DNA of 8,740 nt from Bulleidia sp. (GCA_016293365.1 JAEDEK010000079.1:1-8740); one strand, 5' to 3'. Positions 1 through 6,198 are shown, counted from the stretch's first letter. The notes: generated by a model from the sequence alone, not told the origin. Numbers and translations: made by a program.

Positions 1-1
1 G

Positions 2-133
2 ACAGGGGTTTCTCTTGGATATGCCTATGTCAATGCGCCGGGTGAAAACATTGCCGGTGTTGTGGAACTTGCGGATCAGGAACTGTATCGCAGTAAACAG
101 AAAAGGCTGCATGTCAATCGACATGTGCTATGA
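2..133 (+). CDS. C-terminal fragment of a GGDEF-type (diguanylate cyclase) protein
   Basis: Only the last 43 codons are in the window; the reading frame enters from the left edge and ends at TGA 131-133. The peptide begins TGVSLGYAYV and continues with ELADQELYRSKQKR. This matches the end of GGDEF domains, where a strand of the type SIGVA is followed by a helix of the type ADxALYxAKxxGRN. GGDEF domains make cyclic di-GMP from two GTP in the cytoplasm. The catalytic GGDEF loop lies outside the window, so it is unknown whether the enzyme is active or what sensory domain it carries. No hairpin follows it, and the next gene has its own promoter 9 bases downstream. The family call rests on a short segment and is probable rather than certain. 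Confidence 0.7.
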   Translation, partial: TGVSLGYAYVNAPGENIAGVVELADQELYRSKQKRLHVNRHVL

Positions 134-141
134 TTCTGTCT

Positions 142-170
142 TTGTAACCTGAGGGTGAAAAGTGTATGAT
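142..170 (+). promoter_or_regulatory. sigma-A promoter of the nucleotidyltransferase gene
   Basis: A -35 element TTGTAA (142-147) and a -10 element TATGAT (165-170) are separated by exactly 17 bases. Transcription would start near 177, leaving a leader of roughly 23 bases before the ATG at 200, with the likely ribosome binding site AAAGGA at 184-189. It lies in the 66-base gap after the GGDEF fragment and suggests that the next gene is expressed independently. Confidence 0.6.
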
Positions 171-199
171 GGTTCTGTTGAGCAAAGGAAAAAACATAT

Positions 200-997
200 A
201 TGTATTTTACACAGTTATGCCATCTGCTGCAGCAGATGAAGGAAACAGAAGCACTTGTCCTTGGTGGTTCTAGAGCAGGTAACAGTTATGATGAGAAATC
301 TGATTATGATCTGTATGTATACTGCAGTTGTGTTCCTTCTTCCAGCAGTAGAAAGGAAATACTGGAACAGTGCTGCGATTACATTGAACTGGGAAACAGT
401 TTCTGGGAACTGGAAGATGATTGTACATTGAAAAACGGTGTGGATATCGATATTCTGTACAGGAATCTGGACGACTTTTCTGCCGGTATTGCTGATGTTG
501 TAGATGGCGGCAATGCACATAACGGTTATACAACATGCATGTGGCATAACCTGCTGCACAGCCGTATTATCTATGATCGGGATGGACGCTATGCTAAGCT
601 GCAGAGCAGTTATGATATTGCGTATCCGTCCAGACTGAAGGAAGCCATCATCCATAACAATCTGCGTCTTCTGACAGGAAATCTGCCTTCCTATGACAGA
701 CAGATTCATAAAGCAATCGGACGTAACGATCTGCTTTCCATCAATCATCGTACAGCAGCCTATATGGAATCCTATTTCGATATCATCTTTGCGATGAATG
801 AACTGACCCATCCTGGTGAGAAAAGGATGATGGAATATGCCCTGGCAAATGCCTCCATCCTGCCGGAAGACTTTGAAAAGAACATTCATAAACTGATGAA
901 TCATCTGTACCGTGAACCATCTCTGGTGGATATCATTATTGAACATATGAACAGTGCATTGATTCAGTGCCTGCAGAAAAATAATATGCTGAAATAA
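200..997 (+). CDS. nucleotidyltransferase-fold protein with DUF4037-like C-terminal region
   Basis: This 265-residue soluble protein has an N-terminal polymerase-beta-type nucleotidyltransferase signature. GGSRAG (22-27) is followed by SDYDL with acidic residues D35 and D37, and a third acidic site lies in VDIDIL (D82/D84). This is the layout of aminoglycoside-type and other small-molecule nucleotidyltransferases, which transfer a nucleotide from NTP to an acceptor using two metal ions. Residues from about 110 to 260 contain segments such as NHRTAAYMESYFDI and HPGEKRMMEYA, which resemble DUF4037 proteins as I recall them. No signal peptide or membrane segment is seen. The ATG at 200 follows AAAGGA with a 10-base spacer. 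It is monocistronic, with its own promoter and terminator. The natural substrate is unknown. Antibiotic modification is possible but not supported by context. The fold is confident and the function is not. Confidence 0.75.
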   Translation: MYFTQLCHLLQQMKETEALVLGGSRAGNSYDEKSDYDLYVYCSCVPSSSSRKEILEQCCDYIELGNSFWELEDDCTLKNGVDIDILYRNLDDFSAGIADVVDGGNAHNGYTTCMWHNLLHSRIIYDRDGRYAKLQSSYDIAYPSRLKEAIIHNNLRLLTGNLPSYDRQIHKAIGRNDLLSINHRTAAYMESYFDIIFAMNELTHPGEKRMMEYALANASILPEDFEKNIHKLMNHLYREPSLVDIIIEHMNSALIQCLQKNNMLK

Positions 998-999
998 AC

Positions 1000-1031
1000 A
1001 TGATCCCGCAGTGCGGGATCATATGTTTTTT
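1000..1031. terminator. bidirectional terminator between convergent genes
   Basis: A perfect stem pairs TGATCCCGC (1001-1009) with GCGGGATCA (1013-1021) around a three-base loop, with A1000-T1022 able to extend it. On the plus strand a run of six T follows at 1026-1031, giving a standard rho-independent terminator for the nucleotidyltransferase gene. On the minus strand the hairpin is followed by TGTTTATTTC, a weaker T-rich tail that may serve the AraC gene. The AraC stop codon (1019-1021) lies inside the 3' arm. Confidence 0.85.
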
Positions 1032-1882
1032 CGAAACTGTCCAGGACTCTGATGCATATATTTTCGGAAGGTCCTGTTGAAATAACTGATATTGGGAAAA
1101 CCAGTCTGCTGCGCGATTTCACTGATGGAAAGATCTGTATGCTTCAGTTTATATATACTGCGGCTGATCCGGTAATAATTCAGGTATTCAATGATGGTCA
1201 TTTTCGTCAGGTCACGGAAAAAACGACATAGATGACCTTTGGATAGATGGAAGGTTTCTGCCATTTCTTCCAGATGTACAGCCATGTTTTCATGCTCATG
1301 CAGGTAGACCACCATCGCTTTGAGAAGTCTGCTTCTTTCATCAACCGTAATGTCATCTGTTCGGAAGTCTTTTATATACTGGTATATTTCCTGCAGGATT
1401 TCCAGGATCCGGATCTTGACGGTCAGTTCATAACCATCTCCCCGGATCTGTTCTGCCTGAATGATCTGCTGCATACAGGATTGAATCACTCTGTTATTAG
1501 AAAATACCGGTGAATGATTGAACTGCCAGTTGATCATGGGTGAGATATACTGAGCTTCAATGCGATCATCTGTGAAGCTGTGAATCAGTTCCGGAAGGAA
1601 AACAACAGCTGTAAAGCTGAAAGGACTGTGATCGCCGTTTACCATATGCACACTTCCAGGAGAAATCAGAATCACATCTCCTGTATGGATCGGGTATTGC
1701 TGTTCTTTGATCTGCAGTACGGCATTTCCTTTTCGGATATACAGCAGTTCGATTTCACTATGCCAGTGACAGTATATTTTTTCTTCTGTTTCTGCAGATG
1801 AATCGACAGAATGAACCCTGAGAGGAAAGTTCAGTGTTTCATGTTTTCCATGTTCCTCCAGCAATGTGGGATAAATATGCAT
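1019..1882 (-). CDS. AraC-family transcriptional regulator with N-terminal cupin domain
   Basis: This 287-residue protein has an N-terminal cupin sensor, with the typical HWHSEIEL at 39-46 and the second cupin motif HTGDVILISPGSVHMV from 66. The C-terminal AraC/XylS DNA-binding domain has two helix-turn-helix units: about 203-222 (LEEMAETFHLSKGHLCRFFR) and about 252-272 (SISEIAQQTGFPNISYFNR), then the end signature SPGQFRK. Cupin-AraC proteins usually sense a sugar or glycoside and activate adjacent genes. The ATG at 1882 is chosen because GAGGTG (1894-1889) sits six bases upstream of it; an in-frame GTG at 1891 overlaps that site and is less likely. It is divergent from the family 31 glycosidase, the obvious target. 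No convincing sigma-A promoter was found for it. The ligand is unknown. Confidence 0.93.
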   Translation of the reverse strand: MHIYPTLLEEHGKHETLNFPLRVHSVDSSAETEEKIYCHWHSEIELLYIRKGNAVLQIKEQQYPIHTGDVILISPGSVHMVNGDHSPFSFTAVVFLPELIHSFTDDRIEAQYISPMINWQFNHSPVFSNNRVIQSCMQQIIQAEQIRGDGYELTVKIRILEILQEIYQYIKDFRTDDITVDERSRLLKAMVVYLHEHENMAVHLEEMAETFHLSKGHLCRFFRDLTKMTIIEYLNYYRISRSIYKLKHTDLSISEIAQQTGFPNISYFNRTFRKYMHQSPGQFRKNI

Positions 1883-1899
1883 ATCAGCCACCTCATGTT

Positions 1900-1926
1900 A
1901 ATATTGTGTCAGTTACAGACAATATT
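1900..1926. promoter_or_regulatory. candidate AraC-type operator, 27-bp inverted repeat
   Basis: The arms AATATTGT (1900-1907) and ACAATATT (1919-1926) are exact reverse complements separated by 11 bases. The repeat lies between the divergent AraC and glycosidase genes. Its centre is about 54 bases upstream of the start of transcription expected from the TATAAT at 1955-1960, and its right edge abuts the -35 region. That is a normal place for an activator, and it could also let the regulator control its own gene. Binding is inferred. Confidence 0.5.
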
Positions 1927-1954
1927 CTGCAAGATTAATTCTTCACAAAGAGAT

Positions 1955-1960
1955 TATAAT
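1955..1960 (+). promoter_or_regulatory. -10 element of the glycosidase promoter
   Basis: A perfect TATAAT is present, but the 16 to 18-base upstream positions (around 1931-1938, AAGATTAA) show no recognisable -35. This is typical of activator-dependent promoters. Transcription would begin near 1967, about 25 bases before the ATG at 1992. The element also overlaps the upstream in-frame ATG at 1959, which argues against that codon being the start. Confidence 0.6.
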
Positions 1961-1991
1961 GCATATATACAGAATGGAGAAAGGGGTACGT

Positions 1992-3980
1992 ATGAAAATC
2001 GTCAGAAGAGATAATCACTTATGGTTTTCCCATAAAGGAGAGAGAGTTCAGATTGAAGCATGGGGCAGGGATGCATTACGCATTCGAGCTACAAAATATA
2101 ACTGGTTCAGAGGTGAAAACAAAGCGTTGAGTGAAAAAACGGATGAAAGATCCGCTGTTGTTTCAGTCAGTGAGGATGGTCTTTACGGAGAAATCATCAA
2201 TGGCAGACTGAAGGTAACCGTTAATGAAAAAGGGGTATTGCGCTTTTATAAGGATGAGGAGCTTTTTCTGCAGGAATTCCATCGTAACTATGATTTTTCC
2301 GCATCCCCGCATTCCATCTGCATGAAACTGGAGGGACGCATGTATGAACCGATTGTCGGTGGTGACTATCGTGCAACCGTCCGTTTTGAGGCCAATGATG
2401 ATGAAAAACTGTTCGGTATGGGCACATACCAGCAGCCCTATCTGGATCTGAAGGGATGTACACTGGAACTGGCACAGCGCAACTCACAGACATCCATTCC
2501 ATTTGTACTTTCATCTTCCGGGTATGGTTTTCTGTGGAATCATCCTGGTGTCGGTACAGCAACATTCGGCAGAAACTATACCGAATGGAAGGCAGAGCAG
2601 TTGAAGGAAATCGATTATTGGATCACAGCTGCTGATACACCAAAGCAGATTCTGAAAAACTATACAGAGGTTGTCGGCAGGCCACCGCATATGAGTGATG
2701 ATCTGCTTGGACTTTGGCAGTGCAAACTGCGTTATCGTACACAGGAAGAAGTACTGAAAGTTGCCAGAGAATACCATCGCAGAAATATTCCGTTATCTGT
2801 GATTGTTATCGACTTCTTCCACTGGACAAGGCAGGGCGACTGGCATTTTGATCCTGTGTACTGGCCTGATCCAAAAGCAATGTGTGATGAACTGCACAGT
2901 TATGGAATCAAGGTTGCTGTATCTGTGTGGCCAAGTGTGGACAGAAAGAGTGAGAACTTTGAAGAACTGTATGACAGGGGCTTGCTGATCCGTACGGAAC
3001 ATGGCGCAGCCCAGACATATGACTATCAGGGAGACTGTGTATCTATTGATGTTACAAATCCGGAAGCACAGCAGTATTTATGGAAGAAATGCATGGACAA
3101 CTATGCTTCCTATGGTATAGATATGTTCTGGCTGGATAACTGTGAACCGGATTATGGTGTGTATGATTTCCGTAACTTCCGTTATTCCATCGGTACCGCA
3201 CTGGAGATGACAAATGTATATCCGAAGATGATGGCGAAAACATTCTATCATGGCCAGAAACTTGCTGGCAGGAAAGAGATCTGTTCTCTGATCCGCTGTG
3301 GCTGGGTTGGAAGCCAGAAATATGGGGCACTGTTATGGTCAGGGGATGTCAACAGTACATTTGAATCCCTGAAAGATCAGGTGATCGCAGGAATTGAAAT
3401 GGGTATTGCCGGCATTCCATGGTGGAACAGTGATGTCGGTGGATTCATGACACAGGACTGTTTCAGCGATTTCTTTAAAGAACTGCTGGTGCGCTGGTTT
3501 GAATATGCTGTGTTTACACCGGTATTGCGGATGCATGGTGACCGTGGACCACATGATATCCCACCATTATCTGATCTGGATTATGGCGGTGGCTATCTGT
3601 ATACAGGTCATGATAATGCCCTGTGGGATTATGGGGAAGAAGTATATCAGATTCTGCTTGCCAATCTGCAGACAAGACTTGAGATGAAACCATATCTGAA
3701 GAAACTGTATCAGGAAGCATCTGATAATGGTTCTCCTTTGATCAGAGCAATGTTCTATGAATATCCGGATGATGAAACATGCTGGGAAGTGGAAGATCAG
3801 TATATGTTTGGTGAAAAGTATCTTGTTGCGCCGGTATTACAGGCAGGTGCAGTTTCCCGTAAGGTATATCTGCCGCATGGGGTATGGCGTGAGATCCATA
3901 GTGGAAATATATATGAAGGTGGACAATGGATTGAAGCAGATGCACCACTGCAGTACATTCCGGTATTGGAGAAGATGTAA
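1992..3980 (+). CDS. glycoside hydrolase family 31, alpha-xylosidase/alpha-glucosidase-like
   Basis: Numbering is from the chosen start (662 residues). GH31 retaining enzymes remove alpha-linked xylose or glucose. An N-terminal beta-sandwich (about 1-235, ending near GFLWNHPGVG) precedes a (beta/alpha)8 barrel. VIVIDFFHWTRQGDW (270-284) is the substrate-pocket loop. D382 in FWLDNCEPD is the expected nucleophile and D452 in LLWSGDVNST the expected acid/base. IPWWNSDVGGF (475-485) and the late RMHGD segment are typical of the family. There is no signal peptide, so the enzyme is cytoplasmic and its substrate must be imported; no transporter is in the window. The ATG at 1992 has GAGAAAGGGG just upstream, while the ATG at 1959 overlaps the -10. 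The protein stops at APLQYIPVLEKM, where relatives normally continue with another strand and a further C-terminal segment. Substrate specificity is not decided; the subgroup looks alpha-xylosidase-like. Confidence 0.93.
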   Translation: MKIVRRDNHLWFSHKGERVQIEAWGRDALRIRATKYNWFRGENKALSEKTDERSAVVSVSEDGLYGEIINGRLKVTVNEKGVLRFYKDEELFLQEFHRNYDFSASPHSICMKLEGRMYEPIVGGDYRATVRFEANDDEKLFGMGTYQQPYLDLKGCTLELAQRNSQTSIPFVLSSSGYGFLWNHPGVGTATFGRNYTEWKAEQLKEIDYWITAADTPKQILKNYTEVVGRPPHMSDDLLGLWQCKLRYRTQEEVLKVAREYHRRNIPLSVIVIDFFHWTRQGDWHFDPVYWPDPKAMCDELHSYGIKVAVSVWPSVDRKSENFEELYDRGLLIRTEHGAAQTYDYQGDCVSIDVTNPEAQQYLWKKCMDNYASYGIDMFWLDNCEPDYGVYDFRNFRYSIGTALEMTNVYPKMMAKTFYHGQKLAGRKEICSLIRCGWVGSQKYGALLWSGDVNSTFESLKDQVIAGIEMGIAGIPWWNSDVGGFMTQDCFSDFFKELLVRWFEYAVFTPVLRMHGDRGPHDIPPLSDLDYGGGYLYTGHDNALWDYGEEVYQILLANLQTRLEMKPYLKKLYQEASDNGSPLIRAMFYEYPDDETCWEVEDQYMFGEKYLVAPVLQAGAVSRKVYLPHGVWREIHSGNIYEGGQWIEADAPLQYIPVLEKM

Positions 3981-4012
3981 TCGTTCCGCTTTCTGACAGC
4001 CTGATTTCCATT

Positions 4013-4018
4013 TATAAT
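4013..4018 (+). promoter_or_regulatory. possible -10 element before the flavin reductase-rubredoxin gene
   Basis: A TATAAT lies 28 bases before the ATG at 4047, in the 66-base gap after the glycosidase. At a 17-base distance the upstream hexamer is TTTCTG (3990-3995), a weak -35. CTGACA (3993-3998) is a better match but only 14 bases away. No terminator hairpin separates the two genes, so readthrough from the glycosidase is also possible. Confidence 0.4.
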
Positions 4019-4046
4019 ATAAATAGAGAAAGGCAGGTATCACTTT

Positions 4047-4664
4047 ATGAATGATAAGGCAATGTTCTCTTTGACATATGGACTGTTTGTTCTGAGTGCA
4101 AGAGAAAACGGCATCGATAATGGATGCATCATCAATACAGCCATGCAGGTTACTGCACAGCCGAACCGTATTTCCATCGCTGTCAACAAGGCAAACCATA
4201 CCCATGATATGATCATGCATACGGGTATGTTCAATGTTTCCATCTTGTCTGAAAAGGCAGTGTTTGACACATTCAAACGTTTTGGTTTTCAGTCAGGAAA
4301 AGATGTGAACAAGTTTGATGGATATGATGGATGGAAACGTGCTTCCAATGGAATTGCATATATCACGGAAGGTACAAATGCATGGATTGGTGCAAAGGTG
4401 GAGCAGACGGTAGACCTTGGTACACATACACTGTTTATCGCATCTGTTGAAGACATGGATGTACTGAGCAATGATCCTAGTGCAACCTATGCATACTATC
4501 ATGCCAGCATCAAACCAAAACCGCAGGAAACAAAACCTTCCGGTAAGGTTGGGTGGAGATGTAAGATCTGTGGATATGTGTATGAAGGAGAAGAACTTCC
4601 ATCAGACTTTGTATGTCCATGGTGCAAACACCCGGCATCTGATTTTGAAAAAATAGAGCTGTAA
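4047..4664 (+). CDS. flavin reductase-like protein fused to a short rubredoxin domain
   Basis: This is a 205-residue cytoplasmic protein. Residues 1-150 match the FMN-binding split-barrel flavin reductase family (SLTYGLFVLSARENG, then NTAMQVTAQPNRISIAVNK, FNVSILSE and an FGFQSGKDVNKF segment). Residues 170-205 form a rubredoxin-type iron site with C172 and C175 in CKICGYVYEGEE and C190 and C193 in CPWCK. The domain order is that of high-molecular-weight rubredoxins, which pass electrons from NAD(P)H through FMN to the iron and on to flavodiiron proteins or other oxygen- and NO-reducing partners. The loop between the two cysteine pairs is only 14 residues, closer to the rubredoxin end of rubrerythrin than to classical rubredoxin (about 29). 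AGAAAGGCAGG (4027-4037) is the ribosome binding site. It converges with the MerR gene. Partner and exact reaction are inferred. Confidence 0.88.
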   Translation: MNDKAMFSLTYGLFVLSARENGIDNGCIINTAMQVTAQPNRISIAVNKANHTHDMIMHTGMFNVSILSEKAVFDTFKRFGFQSGKDVNKFDGYDGWKRASNGIAYITEGTNAWIGAKVEQTVDLGTHTLFIASVEDMDVLSNDPSATYAYYHASIKPKPQETKPSGKVGWRCKICGYVYEGEELPSDFVCPWCKHPASDFEKIEL

Positions 4665-4670
4665 TTGAAC

Positions 4671-4707
4671 AAGAAGCAGTCATAGAATATATCTGTGACT
4701 GCTTCTT
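4671..4707. terminator. bidirectional hairpin between convergent genes
   Basis: A 16-bp stem (4671-4686 with 4692-4707, one T-G wobble, five-base loop) fills the 65-base gap between the flavin reductase stop and the MerR stop. The 3' arm ends CTTCTTTC and no long T run follows on either strand, so it is a strong hairpin with weak U tracts. It probably terminates both transcripts. Confidence 0.7.
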
Positions 4708-4729
4708 TCAGTATGTGTGATGATACAGA

Positions 4730-5173
4730 TTATCGATCATGAGCCAGATCATAGAGTTCCTGAATGTCTTGAGGCAGATGATCCGGCATCATTTCTTTGA
4801 GTTGATCTTCATTACCATCTTCGATGGCTTTGCTGTAATACCAGCATTTGTATTGGACCATTGCCTGTACTTTGCGCATTTCTGCAATCTGGTTTTCGAT
4901 GCTTTCCAGCTGTCTGCTCATCAGTTCATATCTCTGCTGGTAAGTAGAAGGGCCCTGTTTTGCCCATTCCATGAACTGACGGATTTCACTGATTTTAAGA
5001 CCGGATTTCTTCAGGCACTCAATCATGCGCAGCTGATCCAGTTCTCTGTCAGTAAAGATGCGGATACCGGATTTCCTTTGTAAGTCAGGGAGAAGACCTT
5101 CGGAATCGTAATAGCGTAACGTGGATACGGGAATAGCATACATTTTAGAAATATCACCAATCGAATATGTCAT
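4730..5173 (-). CDS. MerR-family regulator, AdhR/NmlR-like thiol or aldehyde sensor
   Basis: This 147-residue protein has an N-terminal winged helix-turn-helix (TYSIGDISKMYAIPVSTLRYYDSEGLL, residues 2-28), the wing RKSGIRIFTDRELDQL, and a long helix (about 70-115) that forms the dimer coiled coil. C53 in RMIECLKKSGL aligns by eye with Cys52 of Bacillus AdhR (FIKCMRNAGL), the residue needed for aldehyde response in that regulator. No metal-binding cysteine cluster is seen at the C-terminus. The ATG at 5173 follows AGGAG (5185-5181) with a seven-base spacer; an in-frame TTG at 5179 is too close to that site. It has its own MerR-type promoter, so it is probably autoregulated. It converges with the flavin reductase-rubredoxin gene and follows the LysR gene. 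The inducer is inferred only. Confidence 0.9.
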   Translation of the reverse strand: MTYSIGDISKMYAIPVSTLRYYDSEGLLPDLQRKSGIRIFTDRELDQLRMIECLKKSGLKISEIRQFMEWAKQGPSTYQQRYELMSRQLESIENQIAEMRKVQAMVQYKCWYYSKAIEDGNEDQLKEMMPDHLPQDIQELYDLAHDR

Positions 5174-5194
5174 AATCAAGCTCCTATTTTTCTC

Positions 5195-5225
5195 ATCATA
5201 ACACCTGAAGTGGACTTGAGGTAAA
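5195..5225 (-). promoter_or_regulatory. MerR-type promoter with 19-base spacer and embedded operator
   Basis: On the minus strand TTTACC (5225-5220) and TATGAT (5200-5195) are 19 bases apart, the stretched spacing characteristic of MerR-controlled promoters. Between and overlapping them lies ACCTCAAGT (5222-5214), CC, ACTTCAGGT (5211-5203), a palindrome with eight of nine arm positions complementary. It is placed where a MerR dimer would untwist the spacer. It fits in the short gap between the LysR stop and the MerR start. Confidence 0.75.
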
Positions 5226-5228
5226 TGA

Positions 5229-6092
5229 TCAACTGTTACTTTTCAGATAATCAATCCATTTCTGCAGTTTTGTGGTGTTGTTTTTCAGATAAACACAATA
5301 AAAGTGAATGGTTGCTTCCGGATCGGTAATTGGTACGAATATTCTGTTTTTGTTCTGCTCTGAACGGAACAGACGGATCGTCACGTCTGTTGCAAAACCA
5401 GGCAGTGTTGAAGAATTGATGATCGTATTCAAAGAATTCAGATCTGATTCCCGAATGAAATTGGAATGAGGAAGTTTCTGTTTTTTGATGTTTTCCCAGA
5501 TACCGACATTGCCTGCCTGCAGAAATGTTTCTCCATCCAAAGCAGAAAATGGAACGCCCTGATCTTTGTACACTGCAACAGGATGGGCAGGGACAACAGA
5601 AAAATACATCTGTTCACTGCCATAGTACATACATCCAAGATCAGGATCTTCCATAGGATGAGAAAGAATGATCATGGTATAACGGTTCTGGTATAGTCCT
5701 TTCAACAGTTCTGCTTCTGTCTGCAGATCGGAAAGATTTGCGATATCCGGATAGAGTCTGCTCAGCATGTTTGGAATCTCCATACGTGGGGAAGGGGCAC
5801 AGTAACCAACAGAAATGGTATGCAGGGAACGGTCATGGTTGATTACAGCAGTTGTCATTTCCTTTTCCATATTCAGAATCTGTCTTGCATAGGATGCAGC
5901 CAGTTTTCCTGTACTGTTGAGTGCCATCCTGTTCTTTGTCCTCTCAAACAGTTTTACACCCAGTTCTTCTTCCAGTTTCTGCATGGATCTGCTTAAGGCA
6001 GGCTGAGAAATATGCAGATGGATGGAAGATGCGGAAAGTGTTCCATATGTATCAAATGCTGCAAGAGTCTCCAGAAGATTCATTTCAATCAT
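5229..6092 (-). CDS. LysR-family transcriptional regulator
   Basis: This 287-residue protein is of normal length for the family. Its N-terminal helix-turn-helix is typical: LLETLAAFDTYGTLSASSIH (6-25), HISQPALSRSMQKLEEELGV (27-46), then LFERTKNRMALNSTGK (48-63) and a linker helix to about residue 90. A type 2 periplasmic-binding-like effector domain follows (TISVGYCAPSPRMEIPNML onward). The ATG at 6092 follows a near-perfect GGAGGTGA (6102-6095); an in-frame GTG at 6104 lies upstream of that site and is rejected. The gene is divergent from an operon of two aldo/keto reductases and a flavoprotein, its likely target by the usual arrangement of this family. The effector is unknown; a carbonyl compound or redox signal is plausible from the target enzymes but not shown. 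Confidence 0.93.
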   Translation of the reverse strand: MIEMNLLETLAAFDTYGTLSASSIHLHISQPALSRSMQKLEEELGVKLFERTKNRMALNSTGKLAASYARQILNMEKEMTTAVINHDRSLHTISVGYCAPSPRMEIPNMLSRLYPDIANLSDLQTEAELLKGLYQNRYTMIILSHPMEDPDLGCMYYGSEQMYFSVVPAHPVAVYKDQGVPFSALDGETFLQAGNVGIWENIKKQKLPHSNFIRESDLNSLNTIINSSTLPGFATDVTIRLFRSEQNKNRIFVPITDPEATIHFYCVYLKNNTTKLQKWIDYLKSNS

Positions 6093-6102
6093 AGTCACCT
6101 CC

Positions 6103-6123
6103 ACTATGTATTCTGTTTATAGT
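6103..6123. promoter_or_regulatory. candidate LysR-type binding site (T-N11-A)
   Basis: ACTAT (6103-6107) and ATAGT (6119-6123) form an exact inverted repeat with 11 bases between them, so the inner bases satisfy the classical T-N11-A pattern of LysR sites. It overlaps the last bases of the LysR -10 and the LysR leader. It is centred about 65 bases before the operon start expected from the candidate promoter at 6142-6171. That position fits activation of the operon and repression of the regulator's own gene. Binding is inferred. Confidence 0.45.
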
Positions 6124-6149
6124 ATACATGCGCATTCGGTATTGTACAA
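6121..6149 (-). promoter_or_regulatory. promoter of the LysR gene
   Basis: Read on the minus strand, TTGTAC (6149-6144) and TATACT (6126-6121) are 17 bases apart, a good sigma-A promoter. The start of transcription would be near 6114, leaving about 21 bases before the ATG at 6092. Confidence 0.65.
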
Positions 6150-6171
6150 ATGACAGATATTCATTGAAAAT
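6142..6171 (+). promoter_or_regulatory. candidate weak promoter of the reductase operon
   Basis: TTGTAC (6142-6147) and GAAAAT (6166-6171) are 18 bases apart. The -10 matches the consensus at only four of six positions, as expected if the LysR protein must activate it. The -35 shares the palindrome TTGTACAA with the divergent LysR promoter. The predicted start near 6178 is about 20 bases ahead of the ATG at 6199. Confidence 0.35.
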
Positions 6172-6198
6172 GGAATCAGAAAAGAGGAAGGAATTCAT

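Noticed and set aside
215..946. Long open frame of 243 codons on the minus strand inside the nucleotidyltransferase gene
   Set aside because: It lies almost wholly antisense to a well-supported gene. Its protein has no recognisable domain and the pattern fits a shadow of codon bias.
1959..1991. Upstream ATG at 1959 as the start of the GH31 protein
   Set aside because: It overlaps the TATAAT of the promoter and has no ribosome binding site, whereas the ATG at 1992 has a good one.
4005..4026. AT-rich symmetry ATTTATAATATAAAT as a terminator after the GH31 gene
   Set aside because: The stem would be short and purely A-T with no T run after it. It is better read as part of a -10 region.
6157..6177. 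ATTC-N10-GAAT repeat before the first aldo/keto reductase as an operator
   Set aside because: The arms are only four bases and the position is close to the expected transcription start. The T-N11-A repeat at 6103-6123 is a better LysR candidate.
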